Of a stretch of DNA of 31,781 nt, positions 1 to 7,907 are shown in pieces. The first letter of the stretch is position 1. Every line of letters starts with the position of its first letter. Source of the stretch: a virus. A program made the translations under genes and the position numbers. The stretch is from positions 1 through 31,781 of IMG/VR virus record IMGVR_UViG_3300025132_000018. One strand, 5' to 3'. The notes under the pieces are model-generated. The model searched no databases and had not been told where the DNA came from. It saw only the letters and a list, made by a program, of their open reading frames with translations.

Positions 1-99
1 ATTATTTGGAAAGACTTGATTGTTAAAATCAATTTCATTTGACGTCATAATATCAACACAATAATTTTCATCAAGTGTCGTTTCGTCTAAATAAGTTTT
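1..99. repeat. Direct repeat of the window ends (left copy), circular assembly overlap
   Basis: These bases recur identically at 31683-31781. An exact repeat of 99 nt equals a common assembler k-mer length, and a single open reading frame continues from one end into the other. The repeat is best read as the closing overlap of a circular or circularly permuted molecule rather than as a physical terminal repeat. Confidence 0.93.
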
Positions 100-231
100 T
101 CCAATATAAACGATCGAATGAATTGTCGATCCTAAAATAAGATTATTTTCTTCCAGGATTAAAACACCTTTTTTCAAAAGATCTTCAATCGCCGATTCTT
201 TGTTTGTATATATTAATTTATATGTGATCAC
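1..231 (-). CDS. Small phage protein, runs across the circular junction (85 aa in full)
   Basis: Read backwards from a GTG at 231-229, the frame stays open to base 1 and continues at 31682 down to a TAA at 31658-31656, giving 85 residues. The GTG overlaps the TGA of the upstream fibre gene (GTGA, 4 nt), which supports this start. The protein begins MITYKLIYTNKESAIEDLL, contains the stretch YCVDIMTSNEIDF, and ends in NGQ. Such short proteins often follow the fibre gene in flavobacterial phages, as far as I recall, but no function is known to me. No signal peptide or membrane helix is visible. It lies between the fibre gene and the holin, so a role in fibre assembly or late morphogenesis is possible but unproven. 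Confidence 0.8.
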   Translation of the reverse strand, partial: MITYKLIYTNKESAIEDLLKKGVLILEENNLILGSTIHSIVYIGKTYLDETTLDENYCVDIMTSNEIDFNNQVFPNN

Positions 232-1049
232 GTTCTTTCAACTTTTTTGATTCGTCCGTTGCTCATTGTGTACGTTGACGGATTTGAAATGACGTTTGTT
301 GTGTCGTCTTCAAATGTTTCCGTCAATGTTGATGTTCCCGTCAATCCCGAAACTTCAATCACGTCCGCATTTCTTGTCACGGATGTCGCTTCGGTTTTTA
401 TATATGATGATCTTGTTGAACCTTCTTCAAGTTGCGCACCCCAAACATAAATGTCGGTTGCATTGTCACCGTCCGTCCCACGATTAATAATTCGAATTGT
501 TGTTTGTGTTTCACCATTTGTGTTTGTAACTTCGTGACGTGTCCACGTTGAAGTCAAAGCAATTTGATTTTTTGTTGAATCCGCTTCAATCGTTACGGAT
601 TCGCCCGGCGTTCCCTTAATCCAAATTGAAAAGGTGTGATTATTTGTTGATGTTGCTATATTATTTTTGAACACCCTTGCAAGATCAGTTCCGCCAAGTG
701 CGATTTTGTCCGCGTTTGTTGTTCCGTCCGGTGATGTTGTATTGTCCGCCGTCACCGTTGCGTTATTTTTTGACCAATAGGCATTGTCAAATTGTTCCGA
801 ATAATTTGTCAAGTTTGTCGATTGCGCTTCAACTAATATCGCCGGACAAGACACGTTTGTGTAATCTAATCGCGGAACATTTGCGGAAACCGTTTCAATC
901 AATCCACTTGAATTTGTTCTTGTTGCCGTTGTTGATCTTGTCACCGACGCGTCACCCGTTCCATCATATGGTTTTAATGAATAAAGCGTTCCCGCTTTGT
1001 AACCGTTCGCCGTGATTACAAGTGTTAAGTCATCCAAATCAATCGCCAT
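228..1049 (-). CDS. Tail fibre / receptor-binding-like protein
   Basis: This 273-residue protein is rich in Thr, Ser and Asn, as beta-structured fibres are. The middle (about residues 70-220) carries features seen in phage fibre modules that resemble carbohydrate-binding beta-sandwiches: ILVEAQSTNLTNYSEQF, then FSIWIKG, then VWGAQLEEGSTRSSYIKT. The C-terminal part has short threonine-rich repeats. Its place as the last large structural gene before lysis fits a host-recognition fibre or head-decorating fibre. The start MAIDLDD follows an AT-rich leader and lies 4 nt after the stop of the 110-residue gene. The sugar-binding role is inferred from family resemblance only. Confidence 0.72.
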   Translation of the reverse strand: MAIDLDDLTLVITANGYKAGTLYSLKPYDGTGDASVTRSTTATRTNSSGLIETVSANVPRLDYTNVSCPAILVEAQSTNLTNYSEQFDNAYWSKNNATVTADNTTSPDGTTNADKIALGGTDLARVFKNNIATSTNNHTFSIWIKGTPGESVTIEADSTKNQIALTSTWTRHEVTNTNGETQTTIRIINRGTDGDNATDIYVWGAQLEEGSTRSSYIKTEATSVTRNADVIEVSGLTGTSTLTETFEDDTTNVISNPSTYTMSNGRIKKVERT

Positions 1050-1053
1050 AATA

Positions 1054-1386
1054 TTATAATAAAGAAGTTAAACAAGATTTACTTTCAAAAGTTCCACTAT
1101 CGGAAACAACACGACCTTCAAACATATCCGACGCAAGTCCATTATAAGAAACAAGTTGAATATCCGCCAAATAATCCATCACTTCATTCAATGTTGAACC
1201 CGCACTTGATCCGTCTTCTTTTTGAATGTTTGAAAATAGATCATTCCACGCATACGCTTGTTTTGAATTGTTTACAATTGTGATCGTATTATTGTCACTT
1301 TCATAATATGAAAATGTTGAAATTTGTGTTTCTTCACCATCGTCAACCGTGACAAGACCGCCGTCACCATATATTTTTATAGCCAT
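1054..1386 (-). CDS. Hypothetical structural-region protein, 110 aa
   Basis: This acidic protein of 110 residues begins MAIKIYGDGGLVTVDDGEET and has no membrane segment. I do not recognise its family. It lies between the tail-completion-like gene and the fibre gene, so a virion-associated role such as fibre base or minor structural protein is plausible. Its start is one of three in the genome preceded by the exact leader ACACAATAATTATG, which helps fix the start and suggests deliberate expression control. Confidence 0.7.
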   Translation of the reverse strand: MAIKIYGDGGLVTVDDGEETQISTFSYYESDNNTITIVNNSKQAYAWNDLFSNIQKEDGSSAGSTLNEVMDYLADIQLVSYNGLASDMFEGRVVSDSGTFESKSCLTSLL

Positions 1387-1397
1387 AATTATTGTGT
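1384..1397 (-). promoter_or_regulatory. Repeated gene-start motif ACACAATAATTATG, copy 1
   Basis: The 14-base word includes the ATG of the 110-residue gene. The same word stands at the starts of the protease (7871-7884) and of a tail gene (14858-14871). It contains no Shine-Dalgarno sequence. It may be a leader that favours initiation in Bacteroidota, or a regulatory site. Confidence 0.5.
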
Positions 1398-1408
1398 GTT
1401 AATGTTTA

Positions 1409-1870
1409 TCAATTTCCGAAATCATATTCGTTGTATGGAATCGCGCACCAATTTTCATCATCAAAGACTTCAAGCGATAAATTCATTGACCATCCCGCCG
1501 ACATATCTTGTCCACGATTAATAAATGGATCGGTTGAAATATTCCCTTCAATTGAAAGATAATCTTCGAATCTTAATTGTTTTAATGTGATTCTAATATC
1601 ATTTAAAACTTGTAAACAATCGGAATGAATTTCATCAATTTGTTCATAATCCGATTCGTTGTATTTATCACAAACAACGACTTGAAGATTCACAAATATA
1701 GACTTATCCGTCATTGTTCCAGGTTGAATTGTCACACACATTAAAGGATAATCAATTTGATCTTGATTTATTGCGTCAATGAAATCGCCAAAAAAGAAAC
1801 TATTTATTTGACGATGTTGTGTTCCGATCTCTTTGAATTCTTTTTTTATTTGATTTATTGTCTTGTCCAT
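1409..1870 (-). CDS. Neck / tail-completion-like protein
   Basis: A soluble 153-residue protein. Its layout matches a small family of Bacteroidota phage neck proteins as I know them: a helical N-terminus followed by QINSFFFGDF, a YPLMCVTIQPG strand, VNLQVVVCDKY, EIHSDCLQVLNDI, and near the end GWSMNLSLEVFDDENWCAIP. Proteins of this kind cap the tail tube or join head and tail. The position, directly after the connector-like gene and two genes after the portal, fits that reading. The assignment rests on pattern and context, so treat it as probable. Confidence 0.65.
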   Translation of the reverse strand: MDKTINQIKKEFKEIGTQHRQINSFFFGDFIDAINQDQIDYPLMCVTIQPGTMTDKSIFVNLQVVVCDKYNESDYEQIDEIHSDCLQVLNDIRITLKQLRFEDYLSIEGNISTDPFINRGQDMSAGWSMNLSLEVFDDENWCAIPYNEYDFGN

Positions 1871-1922
1871 TTAAATATGTTTCAAGTTTTTTGATTTGTT
1901 TCTTTGTTATTTTAAAACTCAT
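1800..1922 (-). CDS. Possible small basic protein, 40 aa, coupled to the connector gene
   Basis: An ATG at 1922-1920 overlaps the TGA of the 170-residue connector gene (ATGA). It opens a 40-codon frame beginning MSFKITKKQIKKLETYL, very rich in Lys, Asn and Gln, that ends in a TAG at 1800. The first 17 codons fill the otherwise empty 48-nt gap; the rest overlaps the start of the next gene in another frame. The coupling argues for translation. The long overlap and low-complexity tail argue that it could be chance, or only a re-initiation relay to the downstream gene. Confidence 0.35.
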   Translation of the reverse strand: MSFKITKKQIKKLETYLNGQDNKSNKKRIQRDRNTTSSNK

Positions 1923-2431
1923 TTTGTCCAATTGATACGATAACCCGTTTTAATTTTTTTAAGATCGTGATTTGTTCTTGTGATTGCTTCCGTATATTCC
2001 GGAAATTTTGTCCCGCAATCATCTTCCAAAAATCCGATCAATCTTTCAAGATAAAAATCCGCATCCTTGTGAAGTTCGTCACGAAATGAAACCGTTTCCG
2101 ACACCGTGTTTGCGGTAATGTTTTCGTCCGATATTCTTCCAACGCTTTTATTTGTGATTTTTACGTTGTTTAATAGTGCGACCTTGTAATCAACCAAAGA
2201 AACCAACGCCGGAACAACATAATCATCCATCAATTCACGATAATCACTTGACCAAGTGTCCGTTGAAACCCTTGTCAACAAGGCACGAAACAAAGGCGAT
2301 CCAAGTGCCGGTTGAATGTTCATTGATTGAACGCGATTAATTGCAACCGCAAGAATTTTTGTGTCCGAATTTTGGTGAATCAATCCTTTCTTTTTTAGCG
2401 ATTCAACCGATATCAAATAATTTGTAGCCAT
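1919..2431 (-). CDS. Head-tail connector / adaptor-like protein (DUF6712-like)
   Basis: A 170-residue, mainly helical protein with the signature NIQPALGSPLFRALL (about residues 38-52) and DDYVVPALVSLVDYKVALLN (about 68-87). I associate these with the DUF6712-type head-tail adaptor of Bacteroidota phages. Such proteins form a ring under the portal. It follows the portal by about 10 nt and precedes the tail-completion-like protein, the usual neck order. The family name comes from memory of the pattern, so the function is probable rather than certain. Confidence 0.7.
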   Translation of the reverse strand: MATNYLISVESLKKKGLIHQNSDTKILAVAINRVQSMNIQPALGSPLFRALLTRVSTDTWSSDYRELMDDYVVPALVSLVDYKVALLNNVKITNKSVGRISDENITANTVSETVSFRDELHKDADFYLERLIGFLEDDCGTKFPEYTEAITRTNHDLKKIKTGYRINWTK

Positions 2432-2441
2432 TTTTTAAATA

Positions 2442-4433
2442 TTATTTTTTTAATACAAGATGTTGACGCCATTCGTGACGACACCACGCCGTCGTTCTAT
2501 TTGTTTTTGGATTATGGTAAAAACCACCACGATACCTCCAAACGTCACGACCGATCGCGTTTGATATTGTGTCGATATCCGTTTTCAAATACATTTTATT
2601 CATATTGATCAGTTCAACACAAAAGTCCCTTGACGTTGGAATAATTTCCGCACCTAATCCCGGTTTGACTTCGTATGAATATCGAATTTCAAATTGATCA
2701 ATTTGCACGTCAAGACCTTTCAAAAGTTCTTCGCCAAGATCCGACGTTTCACCATTAACGATCAAATTCAATGTTCCAAGTTTTTCAATTGATTTCGCAA
2801 TATCAACAATCGATTGTTCGGTTGCCTTTGCAATTGACGTTCCGTCTTCGCCTTTTTTAAGCATTGACAAAACATTCTTGTCAAGATCGGTCAATTCATT
2901 TTTTATGTCGTCAACTTTGTCAAAGAATAATTTAAAATTATCCGCTTCAAATTGTTGAACTTCTTTTGATCCAAAATCATTCGACACGGAAAAAGATTTG
3001 ACAAACTTAAAATCGTCTTTTGACTTTCCATATTTTGAAAAGACTTTTAAATCTTGTTTAACTGATCTAAATTGATTTGGTGTTTCCTTGATTCCAACAA
3101 TTTCACGCGCTTGTTGTGTGGTGATCGTTGGGAATGATGCAAGGATAACTTGAACACCGGATTCCGGCGTCAATGTTCCAAGTCCAACCGCTTCAACAAT
3201 TCCAACAAGTGACGAAATTTGTGCGCCATTCATCGCAGTTCCCGAAACATTTTCGGTTTCTTCTTCAACATTTCCTTCTTCACCTGGAATTGAATCAATT
3301 GAAACTTCTTCGATTGCTTCGGCAACAACCCCCATCGGCGTCGCTTCAATAAATCCAACTTGACCAACATCACCGGACAATTCAATCATTTTATCCAATA
3401 ACCACAACAATGTGTCTTGACGTTGTTTGACATATATTGATTTGAATATTTCAAACGATTCAAGAAGTTCCGTCGCACCTCCGAGTTGACCTTCGGTTTT
3501 AATTCCAAACAACATCGGATTCGTTGCCGAATGTGAAACAAGTATATTTTGTTGAATAGATTTTTCGGTTAAGTTGTATCGATCCGCAAGATCATTCCCA
3601 TTCAAAGACAAAACCGACGGCGCGTTTTCTTGACCATCTGAAAAAGTGATGATCACTTCGTTCACGTCTTCAATTGCCGTTGATGATCCTTTGACTTGAT
3701 CACGAATCGCGCGTTCTTCTTCTTTTGATTGCGGTGATCCTGATGCGAAATTTATTATGGAACCGACTTTGAATCCATTTGATATTTCATAATAATGATA
3801 TTTTGAAATCAAAAGATCGGCGTTGATGTCAGTTATTCCACCAATATATGATGGTTTCGGATAAGTTCCTTTGTCGCCTTTTGTTTGTTTTGTTGGTGAT
3901 TTATAATAAATGACAAATTTACCATTTCGATTTTCCATATCTAATGGAAGTAATTGACGATAATTTGTGTCTTCGTATGTTTGTTTTCTTGCGTTCCAAT
4001 CATCCGAAAAATAATAGATTGATTGATCTATATTTGTTCGAACACGATCAACGTCAAAATGTTCCCATCTGACAACCTTTGTTCCTTCACGATTCCACGT
4101 TCCAATCACACAAAATCCGTCGAACAATTCGAAATCAAATGCAACTTTTTTGATCATTTCATCAATTGTGAAATCTGAAAATTTATTTTCAATAAAATCA
4201 TTTAATTCACCATTGATAATTTCAAGACCACCACCGGCAACATAATATGTTTTTGTTTTGATAATCCCTTGATTCCAGGCACTTCCATTATATAGATCGA
4301 TCAAAAAATATGGATATTGATTGTCCGTTCCCCATTTTTGGAAACCGTGTTTTTTGTCAAGAACTTCTTTTCCTTCCGGAATTTTTTTCGTTTGTGAAAA
4401 TCCCGACGCCAAAATTTTATTCTTCTTCGTCAT
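2442..4433 (-). CDS. Portal protein with C-terminal MuF-like extension
   Basis: The portal is the dodecameric DNA gate of the head. The preferred start is the ATG at 4433 (MTKKNKILASGFSQTK), giving 663 residues and a 17-nt overlap with the preceding gene; an in-frame start 27 codons upstream would overlap further. Portal features include GSAWNQGIIKTKTYYVAGGGL near the N-terminus and, further on, SATNPMLFGIKTEGQLGGATELLE followed by a long helix. The last 70 or so residues end in SRDFCVELIN, GRDVWRYRGGF and AWCRHEWRQH, which resembles the C-terminus of Mu gpF/SPP1 gp7-type head morphogenesis proteins. A separate MuF gene is not seen, so the two appear fused. Confidence 0.85.
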   Translation of the reverse strand: MTKKNKILASGFSQTKKIPEGKEVLDKKHGFQKWGTDNQYPYFLIDLYNGSAWNQGIIKTKTYYVAGGGLEIINGELNDFIENKFSDFTIDEMIKKVAFDFELFDGFCVIGTWNREGTKVVRWEHFDVDRVRTNIDQSIYYFSDDWNARKQTYEDTNYRQLLPLDMENRNGKFVIYYKSPTKQTKGDKGTYPKPSYIGGITDINADLLISKYHYYEISNGFKVGSIINFASGSPQSKEEERAIRDQVKGSSTAIEDVNEVIITFSDGQENAPSVLSLNGNDLADRYNLTEKSIQQNILVSHSATNPMLFGIKTEGQLGGATELLESFEIFKSIYVKQRQDTLLWLLDKMIELSGDVGQVGFIEATPMGVVAEAIEEVSIDSIPGEEGNVEEETENVSGTAMNGAQISSLVGIVEAVGLGTLTPESGVQVILASFPTITTQQAREIVGIKETPNQFRSVKQDLKVFSKYGKSKDDFKFVKSFSVSNDFGSKEVQQFEADNFKLFFDKVDDIKNELTDLDKNVLSMLKKGEDGTSIAKATEQSIVDIAKSIEKLGTLNLIVNGETSDLGEELLKGLDVQIDQFEIRYSYEVKPGLGAEIIPTSRDFCVELINMNKMYLKTDIDTISNAIGRDVWRYRGGFYHNPKTNRTTAWCRHEWRQHLVLKK

Positions 4434-4794
4434 TATAAACTTTGTTTGTTTCGGTTGTTGTATATTCTGATCTTGATGCGTCATCAATATAAATATGTGC
4501 GCGTCCCGTTTCAACTTTATTCAATCCGGTTGGATCCAAATTGCTTGAACCACTTGATTGTTCATAAATGTTGTATGTGTAAAACCCATCAATCGGAAAA
4601 GGAAACGCGGAACTTGTGACCGTGAATTGATTATATCTTGATTTATTTGAAGATACGTCCGTCAATACACGATAAAATTTTTGATCCGTTTGTTCTTCAA
4701 TAAATTCAAATAAATATGCCGGATCACTTATTGTCGTCAATTCCGTTACCGTCACTATTATTGTTGAAGTTGCGCCCTTTTTTATTTTGATCAT
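4417..4794 (-). CDS. Small structural-region protein, 125 aa
   Basis: The start chosen is the ATG at 4794 (MIKIKKGATSTIIVTVTELT), because longer forms would run through the Lys-rich 3' part of the upstream gene. The protein is beta-rich, with FEFIEEQTDQKFYRVL and GFYTYNIYEQ, like small virion proteins that I recall near portals of flavobacterial phages. It overlaps the 75-residue gene upstream by 71 nt and the portal downstream by 17 nt, so all three are probably translated together. No specific function can be given. Confidence 0.65.
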   Translation of the reverse strand: MIKIKKGATSTIIVTVTELTTISDPAYLFEFIEEQTDQKFYRVLTDVSSNKSRYNQFTVTSSAFPFPIDGFYTYNIYEQSSGSSNLDPTGLNKVETGRAHIYIDDASRSEYTTTETNKVYNDEEE

Positions 4795-4951
4795 CTTTCT
4801 TTTTTTCAAGTTTTGGTTTTTGTCTTTTTTGAAAAATATCAAGTCCAAGACTAAAATATTTTTTTTCGTTGCCTTCTTCAATGATAAACCATTGACGCAA
4901 TAAAGAACAATGAACTTTTTTTCCGATGTACTCTTTTTTTATTTTTAGCAT
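4724..4951 (-). CDS. Small conserved phage protein, 75 aa
   Basis: Begins MLKIKKEYIGKKVHCSLLRQ and contains EGNEKKYFSLGLDIF. This pattern of an ordered head followed by a charged tail is common in tiny Bacteroidota phage proteins near the portal. The C-terminal 35 residues are Lys/Asn/Asp-rich and probably disordered. It is the first gene after the terminator at 4967-5001 and so starts the portal transcription or translation block. Its role is unknown. Confidence 0.6.
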   Translation of the reverse strand: MLKIKKEYIGKKVHCSLLRQWFIIEEGNEKKYFSLGLDIFQKRQKPKLEKKKDDQNKKGRNFNNNSDGNGIDDNK

Positions 4952-4966
4952 AATATAAATTTAATC

Positions 4967-5001
4967 AAAAAAAAAGGCGGTGAAATAAACACCACCTTTT
5001 T
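4967..5001 (-). terminator. Intrinsic terminator after the probable major tail gene
   Basis: A stem of 12 bases per arm (4971-4982 with 4990-5001, one mismatch) and a 7-base loop is followed, on the minus strand, by a run of T that extends to 4967. It lies 26 nt past the stop of the 177-residue gene. Because both arms are flanked by A and T runs it could also work on the plus strand. Confidence 0.85.
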
Positions 5002-5026
5002 AAAAAAATTTAGTTATCAACTATTA

Positions 5027-5560
5027 TTATGATGCGTAAGAACTTTGAGCAATTAAAGTTCCGGCAAGTGTCGAATCAACATCCGGCACTTCGTCATTTT
5101 CCATTCCCGAAAGAACAAGAACGTGACCGTTTCGATCCGCTTTGTTTACTCCGGAAGTATATTCGTTTCCGTCTGAAACTTTTAATCCTTCGTTGAATCC
5201 TAGCATCACGAAAGTCCCGTCCGCTTTTTCAACCATACACGCAAGTTCGTTTTGTGCAAGTGCGTGAATTGTAGATCTTAAAGTTTTTGTGTCGGCGTTC
5301 AATACTATCGATAAACTATGTTCATAATATAATGTCCCGTTTTCTTCGTTTCGAACACACGGTGCTGTATATGAACTTAAATTTGATTTTAATTTGAAAT
5401 GAAATGTTTCTCCACTTACAGTCAACGCCGTTATTTCGTTTGCAGTAATTGTTGAAGAACTCCAATTCGCAACCGGGAACATTAAAACCGATTTGATACC
5501 CCCCTTACCATTGGTACACGTACGATCATTAAAGCCCGATGTCATCTCGCAATTAGCCAT
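5027..5560 (-). CDS. Probable major tail (tube) protein
   Basis: A 177-residue beta-rich protein without membrane segments. The pattern MTSGF...GGIKSVLMFPV at the start, LACMVEKADGTFVMLGFNEGLKVSDG in the C-terminal half and a final strand GHVLVLSGMENDEVP matches tail tube proteins that I know from Bacteroidota siphoviruses. It stands alone between two intrinsic terminators, next to the capsid gene, as expected for a highly made virion component. A minor capsid or decoration protein is the main alternative. Mass spectrometry of virions would decide. Confidence 0.65.
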   Translation of the reverse strand: MANCEMTSGFNDRTCTNGKGGIKSVLMFPVANWSSSTITANEITALTVSGETFHFKLKSNLSSYTAPCVRNEENGTLYYEHSLSIVLNADTKTLRSTIHALAQNELACMVEKADGTFVMLGFNEGLKVSDGNEYTSGVNKADRNGHVLVLSGMENDEVPDVDSTLAGTLIAQSSYAS

Positions 5561-5588
5561 TTTTTTTTATTTAAAAATTTAAAAAAAA

Positions 5589-5614
5589 GCGGATCGCATA
5601 TTTCAACGATCCAC
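5589..5614 (-). terminator. Intrinsic terminator after the major capsid gene
   Basis: Arms 5589-5596 and 5607-5614 pair with one mismatch (GTGGATCG with CGATCCGC on the minus strand) and are followed by eight T on the minus strand. It lies 14 nt after the capsid stop and only about 25 nt before the next start, so there is no room for a separate promoter; read-through probably feeds the tail gene. Confidence 0.8.
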
Positions 5615-5627
5615 TATATTATTTATT

Positions 5628-6599
5628 CTATGTTGGTGACGATGTTCCGTTCCAAACCCCAATTTGATCAAGGAAAGGCACTTGAACACCCGCACGAAAC
5701 TTCGAACGCATATAAATCACGTCGTCGTCAAGTGAATACCACATTTTGAAATCATCAAGATCACCCGTCAAGTCAGTTCCGAAAACGAAATGTGACGCGC
5801 GTCCCGTATAAATGTTGTCCATTGTGTTTAATCCAACACATTTAGTCACAACCATATCAGTTCCAGGAACTGTCACTTCGTTTAATTCCGCGATGTCTTG
5901 TGGTGAATAATGGAAGAAATTTAAATCAACTAAATTCTTCACTAACTTGTTGAAGTTCTCACGTCCCGTGAAACATACGAAATCCGTCGCTTCTGCAACC
6001 GCTTCCGGCGTGTTTGTGAAACACTCATAAAAAACATCGTAAGCGTTTGAATTTGAAATTGACGCTGTTGAAGAACTGTTCAAGTTTACACATCCCGCGC
6101 CCGTTGTTAATATAGAAACGAACCCGTTCATAAATGCAAGATTCCCCGAACCCGTTGATTTGTTTCCCCTCCAAATTAATTTGTCAAGTTCATTTGATTG
6201 AAGTGATTGCATATAGTTAACGATTTGCGCTTCAAATGGAAGTTCTTCGTCTTCCGCCATTGCACCCGCACGAAGATTAAGTTGTGTCCAAAATCCCGCA
6301 AGATCTTTTTGACAAAACTTTTTCATATATCCAATTGTTTCAACTGAAATCGCACGATCCGTGAAAACTGTGTTTCCACTTGCAGTCATAGTGCAATCAC
6401 CCGCTTGATAAGTCAATGTATCATCCATCAACTTCAATTCTTCAGATCCTTTGATCCCTTCTTGAATTGTTATTTTTTCTAATGTTTTACCCGCCGTTAC
6501 TTGTTTTACAAGTATTTCATCACGTTGTTCGTCAACGTATGCACTTAAACCGGAAACATCGAAATCGAAATTTGATTTAATGTAATTTTTTAAAGACAT
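5628..6599 (-). CDS. Major capsid protein
   Basis: A 323-residue protein following protease and scaffold genes in the usual order. It has an N-terminal helix region, a conserved-looking block GYMKKFCQKDLAGFWTQL (about 90-107), the segment LDKLIWRGNKSTG, and ends with MRSKFRAGVQVPFLDQIGVWN, a pattern shared by capsid proteins of flavobacterial and related phages. It is expected to have the HK97 fold, but this is not visible from motifs alone. A strong terminator follows. No long N-terminal delta domain is present, in line with the separate scaffold-like gene upstream. Confidence 0.82.
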   Translation of the reverse strand: MSLKNYIKSNFDFDVSGLSAYVDEQRDEILVKQVTAGKTLEKITIQEGIKGSEELKLMDDTLTYQAGDCTMTASGNTVFTDRAISVETIGYMKKFCQKDLAGFWTQLNLRAGAMAEDEELPFEAQIVNYMQSLQSNELDKLIWRGNKSTGSGNLAFMNGFVSILTTGAGCVNLNSSSTASISNSNAYDVFYECFTNTPEAVAEATDFVCFTGRENFNKLVKNLVDLNFFHYSPQDIAELNEVTVPGTDMVVTKCVGLNTMDNIYTGRASHFVFGTDLTGDLDDFKMWYSLDDDVIYMRSKFRAGVQVPFLDQIGVWNGTSSPT

Positions 6600-6600
6600 T

Positions 6601-7236
6601 TTATTTTCTTTTTAATTTATTTTTAAAGTATTCGGTGCGTTTATCTCTATTGTCGCACGTCGAAAATTTTGATTCTTCTTTTTTGTCCGTTGGTTCATTC
6701 TTGAAAGAATTGAATTGATTTTTTAATTCAGTCAATTCACATTCAAGTGATGCGTTTCGTTCAAGAATCGATTTGATTCCCGTGACAATTGCGTTCAATG
6801 GTTCTTCAATTTTTGACAATTTGCCGTCAACAATTGTTTCAACATCTTCGCTTGACATCGATTGTTCAACTTCTTCACTTTCTTCGGATGGAACTTCTTC
6901 ACCTTCCGATCTTTCATCGATTACTTCTAAAACTATTCCTTCGGCATCAAGAACGATTGAAACACCTTCGAATAAACCGCCCAATTCGTGTGTTCCTTCG
7001 GGTGCGGGAATTTCTTCGCCATCTTCCGTTTTTACGAAAATAGCAGTTCCCGGAACAAGTTCGCCTTCATAAGTCAAAACCGTACCATCCAAAAGTGAAA
7101 CATCTGCGAATTTTTTTTCGGTTAATTCTTCCGTGTTGTTTTCTTCGTTTTTTGCTTCAACAACATTTTCAGTTTCATCGGCAAACATTGACTTTAATGT
7201 GTCAAGTTTTTCAATAACTGTTTTGAATTTACTCAT
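6601..7236 (-). CDS. Scaffolding-like protein
   Basis: A 211-residue acidic protein with a globular beta-rich section (about 40-105), a Glu/Ser-rich linker (RSEGEEVPSEESEEVEQ), a predicted coiled coil (about 125-175), and a strongly basic C-terminal tail (YFKNKLKRK). This layout of acidic linker, coiled coil and basic C-terminus is typical of phage scaffolds that bind capsid protein. It ends 1 nt before the capsid gene, between protease and capsid, as scaffolds do. No catalytic residues are seen. Confidence 0.68.
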   Translation of the reverse strand: MSKFKTVIEKLDTLKSMFADETENVVEAKNEENNTEELTEKKFADVSLLDGTVLTYEGELVPGTAIFVKTEDGEEIPAPEGTHELGGLFEGVSIVLDAEGIVLEVIDERSEGEEVPSEESEEVEQSMSSEDVETIVDGKLSKIEEPLNAIVTGIKSILERNASLECELTELKNQFNSFKNEPTDKKEESKFSTCDNRDKRTEYFKNKLKRK

Positions 7237-7273
7237 TAGAAAAAAAAATTATTATTATTTAAATTATTGTGGT

Positions 7274-7873
7274 TTAATGTTTATTTTTTGCGATATTAAT
7301 TAATTCATCAAGGATTGATTCAATTTTTGAAAACGCTTTGAATTCTTGATCTTCCATCACAAAAGTCCCTTCAACACTAAATCCGGAAAACTCACCGTCT
7401 TTCAATCTTTGATATAATTCTTCATTTTCAAATTTGTATGTTGTGATCCAAGATCCATCCGTCACTTCTTTGAATCTTTCCGGTTGTGTGAAACCTTTGT
7501 CAACATCAACTTGATATGATCCGATCATATAAACACCATCCGCAACATCTTTTGAATTGTGTTCAATGTTTACATTATTGAATCGATTGTTTCTTGCATA
7601 ATCGTGAATTATGTCTTTGATTGCTTTCTTTGTGAAAACAACATAGTATTCACCCGACGCGTCATTTCTATAAATTGGCGTATCGGCACTAATCGAAACA
7701 CCCGTGACCGTTTTTTCGTCGTCGTTGAATTCATATCTTTGAACTTTTTTTGAAAATGTTTCAAATGAAATCATATGCGCGGGATCGTGAACCAACGCAT
7801 TAAATTCAACCGCCGTGTTTGGATCTTCCAAATCAATTTGGATTTCGTATATAGGTAAATTTTTATAAGTCAT
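7274..7873 (-). CDS. Prohead serine protease (XkdF-like)
   Basis: A 199-residue protein with the layout of XkdF-type prohead proteases: GVSISADTPIYR (about 58-69), a YYVVFTKKAI helix start, NNVNIEHN with the likely catalytic His105, DGSWITTYKF, and SGFSVEG with the likely catalytic Ser166. It should cleave scaffold and capsid proteins during head maturation. It is the first gene of the capsid block after the inverted glycosyltransferase-like gene, and its start carries the ACACAATAATTATG leader, suggesting that translation or transcription restarts here. Confidence 0.78.
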   Translation of the reverse strand: MTYKNLPIYEIQIDLEDPNTAVEFNALVHDPAHMISFETFSKKVQRYEFNDDEKTVTGVSISADTPIYRNDASGEYYVVFTKKAIKDIIHDYARNNRFNNVNIEHNSKDVADGVYMIGSYQVDVDKGFTQPERFKEVTDGSWITTYKFENEELYQRLKDGEFSGFSVEGTFVMEDQEFKAFSKIESILDELINIAKNKH

Positions 7874-7884
7874 AATTATTGTGT
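7871..7884 (-). promoter_or_regulatory. Repeated gene-start motif ACACAATAATTATG, copy 2
   Basis: Exact copy of the word at 1384-1397 and 14858-14871, including the protease ATG. It falls in the 34-nt space between two divergent genes. A shortened form (CACAATAATT) lies at 7262-7271 just ahead of the scaffold-like gene. Confidence 0.5.
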
Positions 7885-7907
7885 AAAATTGTTTAAAAAA
7901 ATAAAAG

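Noticed and set aside
1-99. Physical direct terminal repeat as in T7-like phages
   Set aside because: Length equals a common assembly k-mer and a gene reads straight through it; coverage data would be needed to claim more.
677-1015. 112-codon plus-strand frame opposite the fibre gene
   Set aside because: No family features, no leader, and fully antisense to a well-supported gene.
4434-4514. Longer N-terminus of the portal starting at 4514
   Set aside because: It would deepen the overlap with the upstream gene, and the extra residues (MKRDAHIFILMTHQD) do not look like a portal start.
6773-7072. Long open frames on the plus strand opposite the scaffold-like gene
   Set aside because: Ser/Pro- or Leu/Arg-rich low-complexity translations antisense to Glu-rich coding DNA; shadows of the minus-strand gene.
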